Part shown: piece after piece, positions 27,079-36,157 of the stretch
How positions within the stretch are numbered: the stretch's first letter is position 1
Layout of the letters: each line of letters starts with the position of its first letter
Origin: Epilithonimonas caeni DSM 17710
GTDB lineage: Bacteria; Bacteroidota; Bacteroidia; Flavobacteriales; Weeksellaceae
Assembly: GCF_000426465.1 (NCBI RefSeq)
Contig: NZ_KE384527.1
Location: forward strand, 382,034-446,033
Length of the DNA: 64,000 nucleotides
Direction of reading: 5' to 3'
Position numbers and translations under genes: made by a program
Notes under the pieces: model-generated
Seen by the model: only the letters and a program-made list of their open reading frames with translations
What the model was told of the DNA's origin: nothing
The model's database searches: none

Positions 27079-28680
27079 ATGAAAAAAATTCTATTCTCTT
27101 GCCTTTTGGCATTAGGTATCGGAGTGAATGCTCAGTATGACTTCACTGAAGGTTTTGAAGAAGACATGATTGGTATGGGCCAATTTGGTGGTGGTGGCAC
27201 AACCACTACCAATGTATGTAGTGGAGCTGTAGCGGGTTCACTTACTTATAGTGCTTCGGTAACACAAACAGGTTGGTTTGCTAATCTATTGGAAGTAGGA
27301 GATTATTATGGACAAGTAGATAACGGGCAAAAAATAGATGTAAGCTTTAAATATAGAAAAGCTGCAAACCTCACCGGAACGCTATATGTCATGTATGCCG
27401 TACAAAATGAAACTTCAGGAGCCTGGTCCATATATACAGTTGGAACTGGTGTTACATTAACAGCTCCAGCCGTTACAACATGTGGGACAGTTACTGCTAC
27501 AATCCCAGCCGGTACATTTGAACCTGGCAAAGTCTATGGTATCGGTACTTGGATGGTAAGAACAGGAAGTACGACAGGCGCATTATATATAGATGACCTT
27601 GTCGTGAAGCAGGCTGTAGTTACAACAGCACCAGCTTGTACTGCATTTACATCGCCTACAAACGGAAGTACAATTTCTGCTGGTACTGTAGGTTTCACAT
27701 GGCCATCTGTAGAAGGTGCTTCCAGCTATAAGGTAACTGTTGGAACATCTGCAGGAGCGTCTGATGTAGTAAATACAACTGTATTAGGAGCTTCTACTTC
27801 ATTGAATGTTTCACTTTCTCCTAATACAACCTATTACACAAAAATAGTTCCTACAAACAACGTAGGTGATGCTACAGGTTGTCAAGAGATCACATTCACA
27901 ACTAATAGTAACATAAGCCATTGCGGTCCTATTACCTCAACAGCACCTACTGCAATTGCACCGATTAAATCTGTTACTTTTGCAGGGGTTACCAATACTT
28001 CTGACCCTACAGCTACTACTATCGGCTCTTTCCCAGTACATCAGGATTTCACATCTACAGAATTTATTGTTAAAGATGATGTTACCACTCTGCCTATAAC
28101 AGTATTAGGAGGAACTAATGGTAATGCTGTAAACGGATGGGCAACAGCAGTATTTGTAGATTGGAACAATGATGGAGACTTTGATGATGCCGGAGAATCA
28201 TACTTCAACACTTTTGCTACCAAAGTTTATACTACCGGAACAACTGCTAACCCAGTTACTTTGACGGGTAATATTACAGTTCCTGGAGGAACTGCTCTTG
28301 GTAAGAAAAAGATGAGAGTGAAATACAACTACCAACCACCAACTTTCACTGAAATGAACACGCCGTTACAAACAGCTTGTACAACTATGATCAATGGTCA
28401 GGTAGAAGATTATACTATCGATTACCAAAGTGCTCTTGCTGTATCAGACGTGAACAAAAAAGGAATCTCTGTATATCCTAACCCATTCACAGATGTTCTT
28501 AAGATCTCTGATGTAAAAGGAGTGAAATCTGTTTCTGTGAACGATATCTCAGGAAGACAAGTTAAAACCCTTGCCGCTACAGAAGAACTTAACCTATCTA
28601 GCCTGAAAGCTGGTCTTTACATCGTCAACCTTCAAATGGAAGACGGAAGCGTAAAAACTTTCAAAGCAATCAAAAAATAA
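27079..28680 (+). CDS. GEVED-domain T9SS surface protein 3
   Basis: 533 aa. Signal peptide MKKILFSCLLALGIGVNAQ. N-terminal beta domain related to that of protein 2 (GQFGGGGTTTTNVCSGA versus GQFGGGSRTAAAACNGA), FN3-like module (about 185-278, YKVTVGTSAGASDVVNTT), GEVED domain (about 280-447, with VDWNNDGDFDDAGES and MINGQVEDYTIDY), and T9SS type A domain (about 460-533, ISVYPNPFTDVLKISDVKG). Asp/Asn-rich loops in the GEVED domain suggest calcium binding. Own promoter-like box and terminator, so expression can be separate from its neighbours. Confidence 0.88.
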   Translation: MKKILFSCLLALGIGVNAQYDFTEGFEEDMIGMGQFGGGGTTTTNVCSGAVAGSLTYSASVTQTGWFANLLEVGDYYGQVDNGQKIDVSFKYRKAANLTGTLYVMYAVQNETSGAWSIYTVGTGVTLTAPAVTTCGTVTATIPAGTFEPGKVYGIGTWMVRTGSTTGALYIDDLVVKQAVVTTAPACTAFTSPTNGSTISAGTVGFTWPSVEGASSYKVTVGTSAGASDVVNTTVLGASTSLNVSLSPNTTYYTKIVPTNNVGDATGCQEITFTTNSNISHCGPITSTAPTAIAPIKSVTFAGVTNTSDPTATTIGSFPVHQDFTSTEFIVKDDVTTLPITVLGGTNGNAVNGWATAVFVDWNNDGDFDDAGESYFNTFATKVYTTGTTANPVTLTGNITVPGGTALGKKKMRVKYNYQPPTFTEMNTPLQTACTTMINGQVEDYTIDYQSALAVSDVNKKGISVYPNPFTDVLKISDVKGVKSVSVNDISGRQVKTLAATEELNLSSLKAGLYIVNLQMEDGSVKTFKAIKK

Positions 28681-28705
28681 TTCTAAGAATTATAAAGCCA
28701 CATTT

Positions 28706-28737
28706 AGTCCGTGTCGTTTAAACGACACGGACTTTTT
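28706..28737 (+). terminator. terminator of GEVED gene 3
   Basis: AGTCCGTGTCGTTTAAACGACACGGACT, a 14-bp perfect palindrome followed by TTTTT. Confidence 0.9.
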
Positions 28738-28810
28738 GATTATTTATTAACAAATCCATAGTATTTTTTAATTTTTTTTCTTAATTTGGTTAACAATTAA
28801 AATAATTATT

Positions 28811-30208
28811 ATGAAAAAACTTTTATTCTCTTTTTCAATGTTGTGCATAGCCAACGTTGTCAATGCACAATGTGTAGATGGATATGCCTATCCCGAAGAA
28901 CCAATTGCAATATCAACCTGTGACGGAACAACCGAAAACATTATTACCGACGATAGCTGGAGTGGTGAGTATGCTATCGTAAGCTTAACTGCAGGAAGAA
29001 TCTATACATTCATCACTACAGAAGCGGATTACTACATTACTATTGCAACTCCGTCAGGAACACCCTTGGTTTATGGAAAAGGACCCTTAGTCTATTCACC
29101 AACAGCGAATGGCGAAGTCTATTTCTACACACATACAAGCGCAAATTGTGGAAGCACATGGTTTGATGATCACTCAAAAATTGTAATATGCTCCCCTCCT
29201 CCAACTACTGCTCCCAACTGTACTACCTACACTTTACCAAGCAATGGCGCAAACCCGAACGACCCTGTGACAATCAATTGGGCTATCGCATCCGGAGCAA
29301 CTGGCTATAAATTATACCTAGGAACTAGCACCGGTAATTATAATATAGCAAATGGTATAAGCGTAACTGCGACCAGCTACACTATTCCTAGCCCTGCTGC
29401 CAACACAACATATTATGTAAAAATAGTTCCTCTAAATAATATAGGCGAAGCAACTGGATGTTCTGAAAGCAGCTTTGTTACCGGAGCATCAGATTATTGT
29501 ACTTCAATTCCAACTAATATTGGCTTTAATGATGGCATTACAAATGTTACACTAAACGGAGAAACACAGAATATCAATAATACGACCACTACTGCTGCCG
29601 GGTCAGAATACACTAATTACTCTTCCACAATTGGAGCAGACCTTGCAAAAGGAAAAAGCTACAACCTAAGTGTTTCTGTAAATACTGATGGTGACTATAC
29701 TCAATATCAAATTGCGTGGATCGATTGGAACCAGAATAAAGTGTTCGAAGATTCTGAGAGATACGACCTGGGAACTGCTACGAACGTAACCAGTGGATTA
29801 AGTTCTGCTTGCCCGTACAGCTTCACCGTTCCTTCTAGTGCTACTCTAGGAGATACAAGAATGAGAGTCAGAACTTTCTATTATTCCGGTAATGTAGAAA
29901 ATCCTTGCATGAATGGTGATGATGGCGAAGTAGAGGATTACAAAATCACTGTACTTGATAATCTTGCTGTATCTGATGTAAACAAGAAAGGAATCTCTGT
30001 ATATCCAAACCCATTCCATGATGTTCTCAAGATCTCCGATGTAAAAGGTGTGAAATCCATCTCTGTTAATGATGTTTCAGGAAGAGAGGTCAAATCTCTT
30101 GCACCGTCTGCAGAACTTGATCTATCAAGCTTGAAAACAGGATTGTATATCGTTAATCTTAAAATGGAAGACGGAAGTGTAAAAACCTTCAAAGCAATTA
30201 AGAAATAA
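28811..30208 (+). CDS. GEVED-domain T9SS surface protein 4
   Basis: 465 aa. Signal peptide MKKLLFSFSMLCIANVVNAQ. The N-terminal module (about 25-130, CDGTTENIITDDSWSGEY and YITIATPSGTPLVYG) differs from the other three and instead resembles a module in the protein at 47788. Then come an FN3-like module (about 135-228), a GEVED domain (about 231-378, IDWNQNKVFEDSERY and DDGEVEDYKITV) and the T9SS type A domain (from ISVYPNPFHDVLKISDVKG), which is almost the same as in proteins 1 and 3. Last of the tandem set, closed by a strong terminator. Confidence 0.87.
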   Translation: MKKLLFSFSMLCIANVVNAQCVDGYAYPEEPIAISTCDGTTENIITDDSWSGEYAIVSLTAGRIYTFITTEADYYITIATPSGTPLVYGKGPLVYSPTANGEVYFYTHTSANCGSTWFDDHSKIVICSPPPTTAPNCTTYTLPSNGANPNDPVTINWAIASGATGYKLYLGTSTGNYNIANGISVTATSYTIPSPAANTTYYVKIVPLNNIGEATGCSESSFVTGASDYCTSIPTNIGFNDGITNVTLNGETQNINNTTTTAAGSEYTNYSSTIGADLAKGKSYNLSVSVNTDGDYTQYQIAWIDWNQNKVFEDSERYDLGTATNVTSGLSSACPYSFTVPSSATLGDTRMRVRTFYYSGNVENPCMNGDDGEVEDYKITVLDNLAVSDVNKKGISVYPNPFHDVLKISDVKGVKSISVNDVSGREVKSLAPSAELDLSSLKTGLYIVNLKMEDGSVKTFKAIKK

Positions 30209-30229
30209 TTCTTAGAATTATAATATACC

Positions 30230-30255
30230 AAACCCGCTCGATCGAGCGGGTTTTT
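30230..30255 (+). terminator. terminator of GEVED gene 4
   Basis: AAACCCGCTCGATCGAGCGGGTTTTT, perfect stem and T-run. Confidence 0.9.
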
Positions 30256-30369
30256 ATTTTCCATTTCTTTCTCAAAACTAAAATCTATAATTAATTTTTT
30301 TGACCTACATTAAATACCTTATGTCATTATAAAAAGAATGACCTCTACAAAGCCCATGAAAAAAGGGAT

Positions 30370-30477
30370 GTAGAGACATGTGAAAACGTCGAGACCTTTT
30401 AGTGAAAACCTCCCGTCGTTTTATGCAAAACGTCGAGACCTTTTTAGACAAACATCAAGAGGTTATTTGGAAAGAAC
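30370..30477. repeat. degenerate ~22-nt tandem repeat in intergenic DNA
   Basis: Successive units start at 30370 (18 nt), 30388, 30410, 30432 (22 nt each) and 30454 (24 nt). Each begins with a GTCGAGAC-like core and ends in an A-rich AAAAC. The best pair, 30388 and 30432, share GTCGAGACCTTTT. The period is not a multiple of three and no gene is credible here. The rest of 30256-30552 shows only a CTCTAC/GTAGAG inverted repeat (about 30334-30375). Confidence 0.55.
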
Positions 30478-30552
30478 TAAGAGCTTATTTTCAGTTATAT
30501 TATTTTCCAATATTAAAACATATCATTAATAAAATATCAAAAGAGCTTCATC

Positions 30553-30580
30553 AAAAAAATCCTGTGAAATTCACAGGATC
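30553..30580 (-). terminator. terminator of the M13 peptidase gene
   Basis: Minus-strand GATCCTGTGAATTTCACAGGAT followed by TTTTTTT, 27 bp beyond the stop. Confidence 0.88.
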
Positions 30581-30606
30581 TTTTAATCATTATTTTAAAA
30601 TCTATT

Positions 30607-32631
30607 TTACCAGATCTTGATTCTCTCTTCCGGCTTTTTGTAAAGCTTATCACCTTCTTTCACATCAAATGCTTTGTAGAAAGCCTCTGTGTTGACCAAA
30701 GGTCCAAAACTTCTGAAGAATCCCGGAGAGTGCGGATCCGTCTTAACTTGGTTCGTAAGATATTTTTCTGTTGACAAAGTTCTCCAAACTGTTGCCCAGC
30801 TAAGGAAGAATCTCTGATCTGGGGTGTACCCATCGATCTTCCCTGGGTTACCTTTATCTTTAAGATACATTTGTAGTGCATCATAAGCAATGTTAACTCC
30901 ACCCAGGTCGGCAATGTTCTCCCCATTTGTGAAAGTTCCGTTCACATGAACATCTTTTGCCGGTTCATATTTGTCATATTGTGCAGCAAGACTTTTTGTA
31001 GCTTTTTCAAAGTTGGCCTTATCTTCCGCAGTCCACCAGTCTTTCAGGTTACCATCTCCATCAAACTGGGCACCACTGTCATCGAATCCGTGTGTCATCT
31101 CATGACCGATCACTGCACCAATTCCTCCGAAGTTAACCGCTGCATCAGCATTTGGATTGAAGAAAGGTGGCTGAAGGATCGCAGCTGGGAAAACAATCTC
31201 GTTATTAACCGGATTGTAATAAGCATTTACCGTTTGCGGAGACATACCCCACTCTGTTTTATCTACAGGTTTGCCTACTTTTTCCAACTCTTTGCTGTAA
31301 TGCCAGCTTTCCACATTTTTCAGGTTAGAATATAATGTTCCTCCATCCTTTTCAGATCTAAGGGTCAATTTGGAATAATCTTTCCATTTGTCAGGATAAG
31401 CAATCTTCACAGTGAATTTATTAAGCTTATCAAGAGCTTTCTGCTTTGTAGTAGAAGACATCCAGGTCAAGTTGTTGATATGAGCACCAAAACTTTTCTT
31501 AAGATAATCTATATAAGTAAGCATCTGAGCTTTTGCTTCCGGGGTAAAATATTTATCAACATAAACTTTACCGAAGGCCTCTCCAAGAACGCCATTGATC
31601 AAAGACAAGGCTCTCTTGTTAAGTGCTCTTTGTTCCTGTTGCCCTTGTAGATACTTGCTGTAAAAATCAAACTTGAGATCGTCCAATTTTTGATTAAGAT
31701 AACCAGCACTTCCGGAAGTCAAATGAAACTTAAGATAATCTTTGATCAAAGGGATATTCTTTTCAGTCAAGAATGTATCTAGATTTTTATAATAGTTGAT
31801 CTCCCCAATAATCACTTTATCAGTTTTCACACCTGCTTCTGCAAGATATTTTGGAAGGTCTATGTTTTTCACCAAAGTTTTCAGTTCCGGCAATGTCTTT
31901 GGGTTGTATTGTAGATTGGCATCACGGATCTGTTCATTGGTCAATAGTGTTTTTGCCATTTTCTTTTCAAAATCCACGATTTGCCCGGCAACTACATCGG
32001 CATTTTTGTATCCTATTTCAGTTAGAATCTTGGCTACATATTTTTTGTACTCTGCAATTGTCTCGGCATTTTTCGGGGATTCCTTCTGATAATAATCTCT
32101 ACCAAGACCGAAAGAGGCATCTCCAAGATAGACCGCATTCATTTTAGAATCCTTCAAATCCCCGTCAACACCCCAGCCATAAAACGCATTCTCACCATTT
32201 TTGGTCGCTTCGGTAAGATATTTTTGAAGATCGGACAAGTTTTTAATGGCATCAATTTTTGCAAGATCTGCTTTTATTGGATTAAGTCCATCAGCATTAC
32301 GTTTGTTCATATCCATATAAGTCTCATAAAGCGCCTGTATCTTCTGCCCCTCTGATCCTGTTGCAAATTTTTCTTTCAGGATGTTATCCAAAAGCCCCAG
32401 AGAATTGTTGTCTGTAGTTTCTCTAAGCTGTGTGAAAGAACCCCAGCTTGGTTTATCCGCAGGAATCTTTGCTGTTTTCATCCAAGTTCCGTTCACATAA
32501 TTATAAAAATCATCTTGCGGACGAATGGAAGTATCCATATAATTAAGTTCCAAAGCAGGTTGTTTGGTCTGTGCAAAAGTAAGGCTGGAAAGTGATGCCA
32601 GCATCAATACACTTAATGAGGTCTTTTTCAT
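30607..32631 (-). CDS. M13 family (neprilysin/PepO-like) metallopeptidase
   Basis: 674 aa from the ATG at 32631, which opens a standard signal peptide (MKKTSLSVLMLASLSSLTFAQ); the frame extends to 32721 but that extension adds nothing family-like. Zinc site HEMTH at 510-514 (VIGHEMTHGFDDSG) with third ligand E571 in NGENIADLGG. The N-terminal M13 lobe (about 40-430) and the INAYYNP-type substrate motif (VNAYYNPVNNEIVFPA) are complete. An exported oligopeptidase cutting small peptides. Monocistronic, divergent from the antiporter gene. Confidence 0.94.
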   Translation of the reverse strand: MKKTSLSVLMLASLSSLTFAQTKQPALELNYMDTSIRPQDDFYNYVNGTWMKTAKIPADKPSWGSFTQLRETTDNNSLGLLDNILKEKFATGSEGQKIQALYETYMDMNKRNADGLNPIKADLAKIDAIKNLSDLQKYLTEATKNGENAFYGWGVDGDLKDSKMNAVYLGDASFGLGRDYYQKESPKNAETIAEYKKYVAKILTEIGYKNADVVAGQIVDFEKKMAKTLLTNEQIRDANLQYNPKTLPELKTLVKNIDLPKYLAEAGVKTDKVIIGEINYYKNLDTFLTEKNIPLIKDYLKFHLTSGSAGYLNQKLDDLKFDFYSKYLQGQQEQRALNKRALSLINGVLGEAFGKVYVDKYFTPEAKAQMLTYIDYLKKSFGAHINNLTWMSSTTKQKALDKLNKFTVKIAYPDKWKDYSKLTLRSEKDGGTLYSNLKNVESWHYSKELEKVGKPVDKTEWGMSPQTVNAYYNPVNNEIVFPAAILQPPFFNPNADAAVNFGGIGAVIGHEMTHGFDDSGAQFDGDGNLKDWWTAEDKANFEKATKSLAAQYDKYEPAKDVHVNGTFTNGENIADLGGVNIAYDALQMYLKDKGNPGKIDGYTPDQRFFLSWATVWRTLSTEKYLTNQVKTDPHSPGFFRSFGPLVNTEAFYKAFDVKEGDKLYKKPEERIKIW

Positions 32632-32883
32632 TTTATAGATAATAATATTTAAGTTGATATGTCTTTTATGATCATGATTTGTTACAATAGAAATAGACAT
32701 TATGAAATGTAAAAATAACAATCTTTAAAATTAATGCAAGGAGTATAAACCACTTACAACTAAATCTTTACATAAAATCTCTGATTAGAAAATCTATTTC
32801 TTCAATTAATTTATAGAATGTATAGGATTTTAATTATCAGAACCTTATTTTTACGGTAAAAACATAATTAAATTCTTTCATCA

Positions 32884-34491
32884 ATGCATCATAATTTATT
32901 GTTGATACTTGCTTTACTTTTTTCTGTTTTCATGATGGTAATGGTAGCAAAAAAAATGAAGATCGCCTATCCTATTTTCTTGGTCTTAGCTGGATTAATA
33001 ATCAGTTTTCTGCCTGGAATCCCGGAGATAGAACTTGACCCCGAGCTGGTCTTCCTGATCTTTCTTCCACCATTACTTTACGAAGCCGCATGGTACACCT
33101 CCTGGAACGACTTCTGGAAATGGAAAAGACCAATTTCCTTATTGGCATTCGGGTTGGTTTTTGCAACCTCCTTGATTGTCGCTTATCTTTCCCAAGCAAT
33201 GATTCCGGGGTTTACATTAGCACTTGGTTTTCTATTAGGGGGCATTATTTCTCCACCAGATGCAGTTGCTGCAACATCCGTCCTTAAGGGATTGCCTGTC
33301 CCAAAGAGAATCGTAAGTATTCTGGAAGGTGAAAGCTTGGTCAATGATGCATCATCACTAATCGTTTTCCGATTTGCTTTGGCGGCTATACTGACCGGCA
33401 GCTTTTCTATGCATGAGGCTGTGGGACAGTTTTTTCTGGTAGCAGGAATGGGAATTGTGGTTGGATTGATCGGTGCTGGAATTATGTATCTTATTCATAG
33501 ATTTTTACCTACAACATCCGCTATTGACGCTGCATTGACGATAATGACACCTTACATGCTGTATCTAGGTGCGGAGCAATTTCATTTCTCCGGAGTGATG
33601 GCCGTGGTTACGGGTGGGCTTTTCATCTCCTACAGGTCCCATGAGATCTTCAAAAACGGAAATACCCGTCTTAATATGCTGGGGGTATGGACAACTGTTA
33701 TTTTTGTAATGAACGCCATGGTTTTCATTCTTATCGGGCTATCCCTTCCCTCTATCATTCATGGTCTGGAAGAGGCATCGTTGATAGAAGGTATCAAATA
33801 TGGCGTTATCATCAGTATTGTTGCTATTGCTATTCGTTTTTTATGGATCTATCCAGCTGCATTTGTTCCGAGATGGCTTTTCAAATCGGTGAGAAGAGAA
33901 CAATCTCCGGGCTGGAAAGGGCCACTTGTCATCGGCTGGGCAGGAATGAGGGGGGTTGTTTCACTTGCAACTGCACTTTCTATTCCTTTTACATTGGCAG
34001 ACGGAACAGCTTTTCCTCATAGAAACCTGATTCTATTTATAACATTCATCGTAATTTTTATAACATTGGTGATTCAGGGACTTACATTACCTTTTATTGT
34101 AAAAAAACTCGATATGCCATCCATGGATGTTGTCCTGCCGCAGGAACAACAGGAGGCTCAGATACAGATCAGATTGAATCGGCTTGCTCTCAGTCATATC
34201 AATACTAATTATTCTGATATCATTGACAAAAGCAATCTTTTGAAAAATTATCAAACTCAGATCTCTATTGAAACCGAGAATACAGAAAATCAGCTCGACC
34301 TTTTGGAATGTAACAATTGTACAACACAGGAGATTGATAAATTCTCCGAAATCCTTAAGGAAATCTACGACAAGCAAAGACTCGAGATCTTCCAAATGAG
34401 ACGCGAAAAGTACTATGACGATGAGGAAATCCGAAAAGCAGAATTACAGCTTGACCTGAACGATCTGAAAATAAATCCTAACTTCCATTAA
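32884..34491 (+). CDS. CPA1 family Na+(K+)/H+ antiporter
   Basis: 535 aa with about 12 hydrophobic segments in residues 1-410 and a hydrophilic helical tail (about 415-535). CPA1 hallmarks: FLPPLLYEAAW in the N-terminal half, SPPDAVAATSVLKGL, GESLVNDASSLIVFRFA (the ND pair that carries cations), and GWAGMRGVVSLATALSIPF. It should exchange Na+ or K+ for protons at the inner membrane. Which cation cannot be told. Single gene with its own terminator. Confidence 0.92.
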   Translation: MHHNLLLILALLFSVFMMVMVAKKMKIAYPIFLVLAGLIISFLPGIPEIELDPELVFLIFLPPLLYEAAWYTSWNDFWKWKRPISLLAFGLVFATSLIVAYLSQAMIPGFTLALGFLLGGIISPPDAVAATSVLKGLPVPKRIVSILEGESLVNDASSLIVFRFALAAILTGSFSMHEAVGQFFLVAGMGIVVGLIGAGIMYLIHRFLPTTSAIDAALTIMTPYMLYLGAEQFHFSGVMAVVTGGLFISYRSHEIFKNGNTRLNMLGVWTTVIFVMNAMVFILIGLSLPSIIHGLEEASLIEGIKYGVIISIVAIAIRFLWIYPAAFVPRWLFKSVRREQSPGWKGPLVIGWAGMRGVVSLATALSIPFTLADGTAFPHRNLILFITFIVIFITLVIQGLTLPFIVKKLDMPSMDVVLPQEQQEAQIQIRLNRLALSHINTNYSDIIDKSNLLKNYQTQISIETENTENQLDLLECNNCTTQEIDKFSEILKEIYDKQRLEIFQMRREKYYDDEEIRKAELQLDLNDLKINPNFH

Positions 34492-34492
34492 T

Positions 34493-34523
34493 AAAAAGAG
34501 CTTCCAGATTTGGAAGCTCTTTT
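34493..34523 (+). terminator. terminator of the antiporter gene
   Basis: AAAAAGAGCTTCCA GATT TGGAAGCTCTTTT. Confidence 0.88.
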
Positions 34524-34599
34524 CAATAAACCGGTATTGTGTTTCATCTCTTGAATTTCTAAAAGAATAGCTTAACATATCTATCTTATTACTGGTCTA

Positions 34600-34842
34600 T
34601 CAGAAAAGCATCATATTCCTGACCTTTATTATTTTTTCATTTTCTTTAGCATCAGAATTTGAAAATAATATATCTATTACTGACTGCAGAGCACAATAAT
34701 CACTGGTCTCAATGTGCTTTCTGATCTCCAGAATTTTCTCCTTAGAGATAAACATCCCAGAGGCTGATAACTCATCCTCCAATAATGAAATAAAATCCTC
34801 TAAATACTCAAATCCATCGTTACCGTATATTTTTTCATCCAT
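34600..34842 (-). CDS. small acidic hypothetical protein
   Basis: 80 aa from the ATG at 34842 (MDEKIYGNDGFEYLEDF); a GTG at 34875 would add 11 residues. No signal peptide or membrane segment. Predicted helical and acidic, with repeated Ile/Leu/Glu (FISLLEDELSASGMFISKEK). No family recognised. It lies between the antiporter terminator and a small membrane-protein gene on the same strand; the protein-like composition is the only support. Confidence 0.5.
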   Translation of the reverse strand: MDEKIYGNDGFEYLEDFISLLEDELSASGMFISKEKILEIRKHIETSDYCALQSVIDILFSNSDAKENEKIIKVRNMMLF

Positions 34843-34943
34843 TTTTATAAAGCTGTTTAAGGAATTTATATTCACTCATTATATTAGTTTTGCCATTTCC
34901 CTTTTACAGGATAAATTATGTAAATCGAAAAAAATGGGTAATA

Positions 34944-35408
34944 TTAATCTTCAAAATATTTTTTTGCATTTTGGAGTGACTGTTTCAATTCAGATATCTG
35001 CCCTTTGTTCAGCCCTGTTATTTTACAGTACAGTTTTTTTGTTTTCTGCTCTTTGGATCTTATAATTAACACAAGAGATGTGGTGAATAATCCATTACGG
35101 ATGCTAAAACCGACCAACATATCGATTGGAAACTCTATAGATGTCACACCTGGATTTAATTTCCAGAAATAAGGTTGCTTTATGGATATAAACTGTTGAG
35201 AATTTTCATATTCAAAGAATCTAAGTTTTGAAATTGTATAAAAAGTCACGACAAAACCTACCATACAGATCATTAAAAATAAATGGTAAAATGATGCTGG
35301 TTTCAACATATATATGATAATTCCAAAAAAGGATAGGAGTACCAGTATGACAATCAATATTTTGATATAAAAATCAATAATCTTTTTGTTGTTTATCTTT
35401 TTCATCAT
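34944..35408 (-). CDS. two-TM membrane hypothetical protein
   Basis: 154 aa. A basic N-terminus (MMKKINNKKIIDFYIK) is followed by two hydrophobic helices (about 16-36 and 42-62) and then a soluble beta-rich C-terminal domain (about 70-150, VTSIEFPIDMLVGFSIRN then SLVLIIRSKEQKTKKLYCKI), which looks like the small PH-like domains that follow two helices in several bacterial membrane proteins. Function unknown. Same strand as the fibre cluster but separated from it by a terminator-like hairpin. Confidence 0.65.
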   Translation of the reverse strand: MMKKINNKKIIDFYIKILIVILVLLSFFGIIIYMLKPASFYHLFLMICMVGFVVTFYTISKLRFFEYENSQQFISIKQPYFWKLNPGVTSIEFPIDMLVGFSIRNGLFTTSLVLIIRSKEQKTKKLYCKITGLNKGQISELKQSLQNAKKYFED

Positions 35409-35421
35409 TCTAGTTAAAAAA

Positions 35422-35490
35422 TTAAGCCCTCTTCAGAAATATCTCTCTCATCATTTGTATATCTGATTTTATAAATAATAGAGGGCTTAA
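35422..35490 (-). terminator. long-loop terminator-like inverted repeat
   Basis: Perfect 11-bp arms TTAAGCCCTCT (35422-35432) and AGAGGGCTTAA (35480-35490) around a 47-nt loop. On the minus strand it is followed by TTTTTTAAC, so it probably ends transcription of the gene at 35555-36073. Confidence 0.6.
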
Positions 35491-35554
35491 AGTTTAATTG
35501 ATCATTATTACCTTTCTAAATAATCTTAACCATTGCTTTTTTTGAAAATTAAAT

Positions 35555-36073
35555 TCACGGTTTCCAAAAGCTCCAGACGGTTCCGTTGTAAACAGCCAAT
35601 TGTTTTTTGGTTGTATCATATACCATCATTCCGGTACTTGGATTGATAATATTGAGATGTGGACTGGCAACTTTGGGTAGGATCATGGCCTTGTTCGTAT
35701 CGGTCAGCACCAAGATACCTTGCGTAGTGTCTGTCGCACCATTGACTCCAATGGCTGTTTTAGCAGTGGTCTTTTCTATTTTTTCAGGTCCTTGGATTAT
35801 AGCATTTGCCTGACCATTGGCATCTACACTAAGGTCAAACCAATTCCCGTCTTTCAGATATTTTACTTTCTTATCTGCCATATCATAGATCACTGTACCG
35901 TCTTCTACTATGCCGCTTTTATCCTCGACATAGGGAAGAATCATTCCCCTGTTCTCTGCATCCGAGAATTCCAGAGAAACAGAGTTGTTGGTTAAAATAG
36001 CTTTTCCTATTGCTACTTGAGATTTTATAACAATGACAGGGAGCATCATTATTGTTACTATTATATTTTTCAT
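35555..36073 (-). CDS. small exported protein with two copies of a YD..K.L..Y.G..W module
   Basis: 172 aa, signal peptide about residues 1-20 (MKNIIVTIMMLPVIVIKSQ). Two related halves: RGMILPYVEDKSG...TVIYDMADKKVKYLKDGNWF (about 42-80) and KAMILPKVASPH...MMVYDTTKKQLAVYNGTVW (about 128-170). The same module occurs at the end of the 1273-aa protein upstream and in the C1q-like proteins further up. I take it as a minor component of the surface-fibre cluster; no enzymatic motif. Confidence 0.75.
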   Translation of the reverse strand: MKNIIVTIMMLPVIVIKSQVAIGKAILTNNSVSLEFSDAENRGMILPYVEDKSGIVEDGTVIYDMADKKVKYLKDGNWFDLSVDANGQANAIIQGPEKIEKTTAKTAIGVNGATDTTQGILVLTDTNKAMILPKVASPHLNIINPSTGMMVYDTTKKQLAVYNGTVWSFWKP

Positions 36074-36157
36074 TCTGTATTATTTATATGATGAAAATCG
36101 AAAATATTTTCAATTGATTGCTCATAATTTTCATTTTGAGTTGTATCATTAGATTGT

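Noticed and set aside
22907..30208. Single operon of four GEVED genes
   Set aside because: Each gene is followed by a strong terminator, and the first three have -7-like boxes at similar distances before their ATG.
30370..30477. CRISPR array
   Set aside because: Units are contiguous and degenerate with no unique spacers, and no cas genes are present.
30402..30620. 72-aa plus-strand open frame
   Set aside because: It crosses the 22-nt repeats and the terminator of the M13 gene and overlaps that gene's 3' end; no protein-like pattern.
32632..32721. 30-residue N-terminal extension of the M13 peptidase
   Set aside because: The Met at 32631 begins a textbook signal peptide; the extension would bury it inside the protein.
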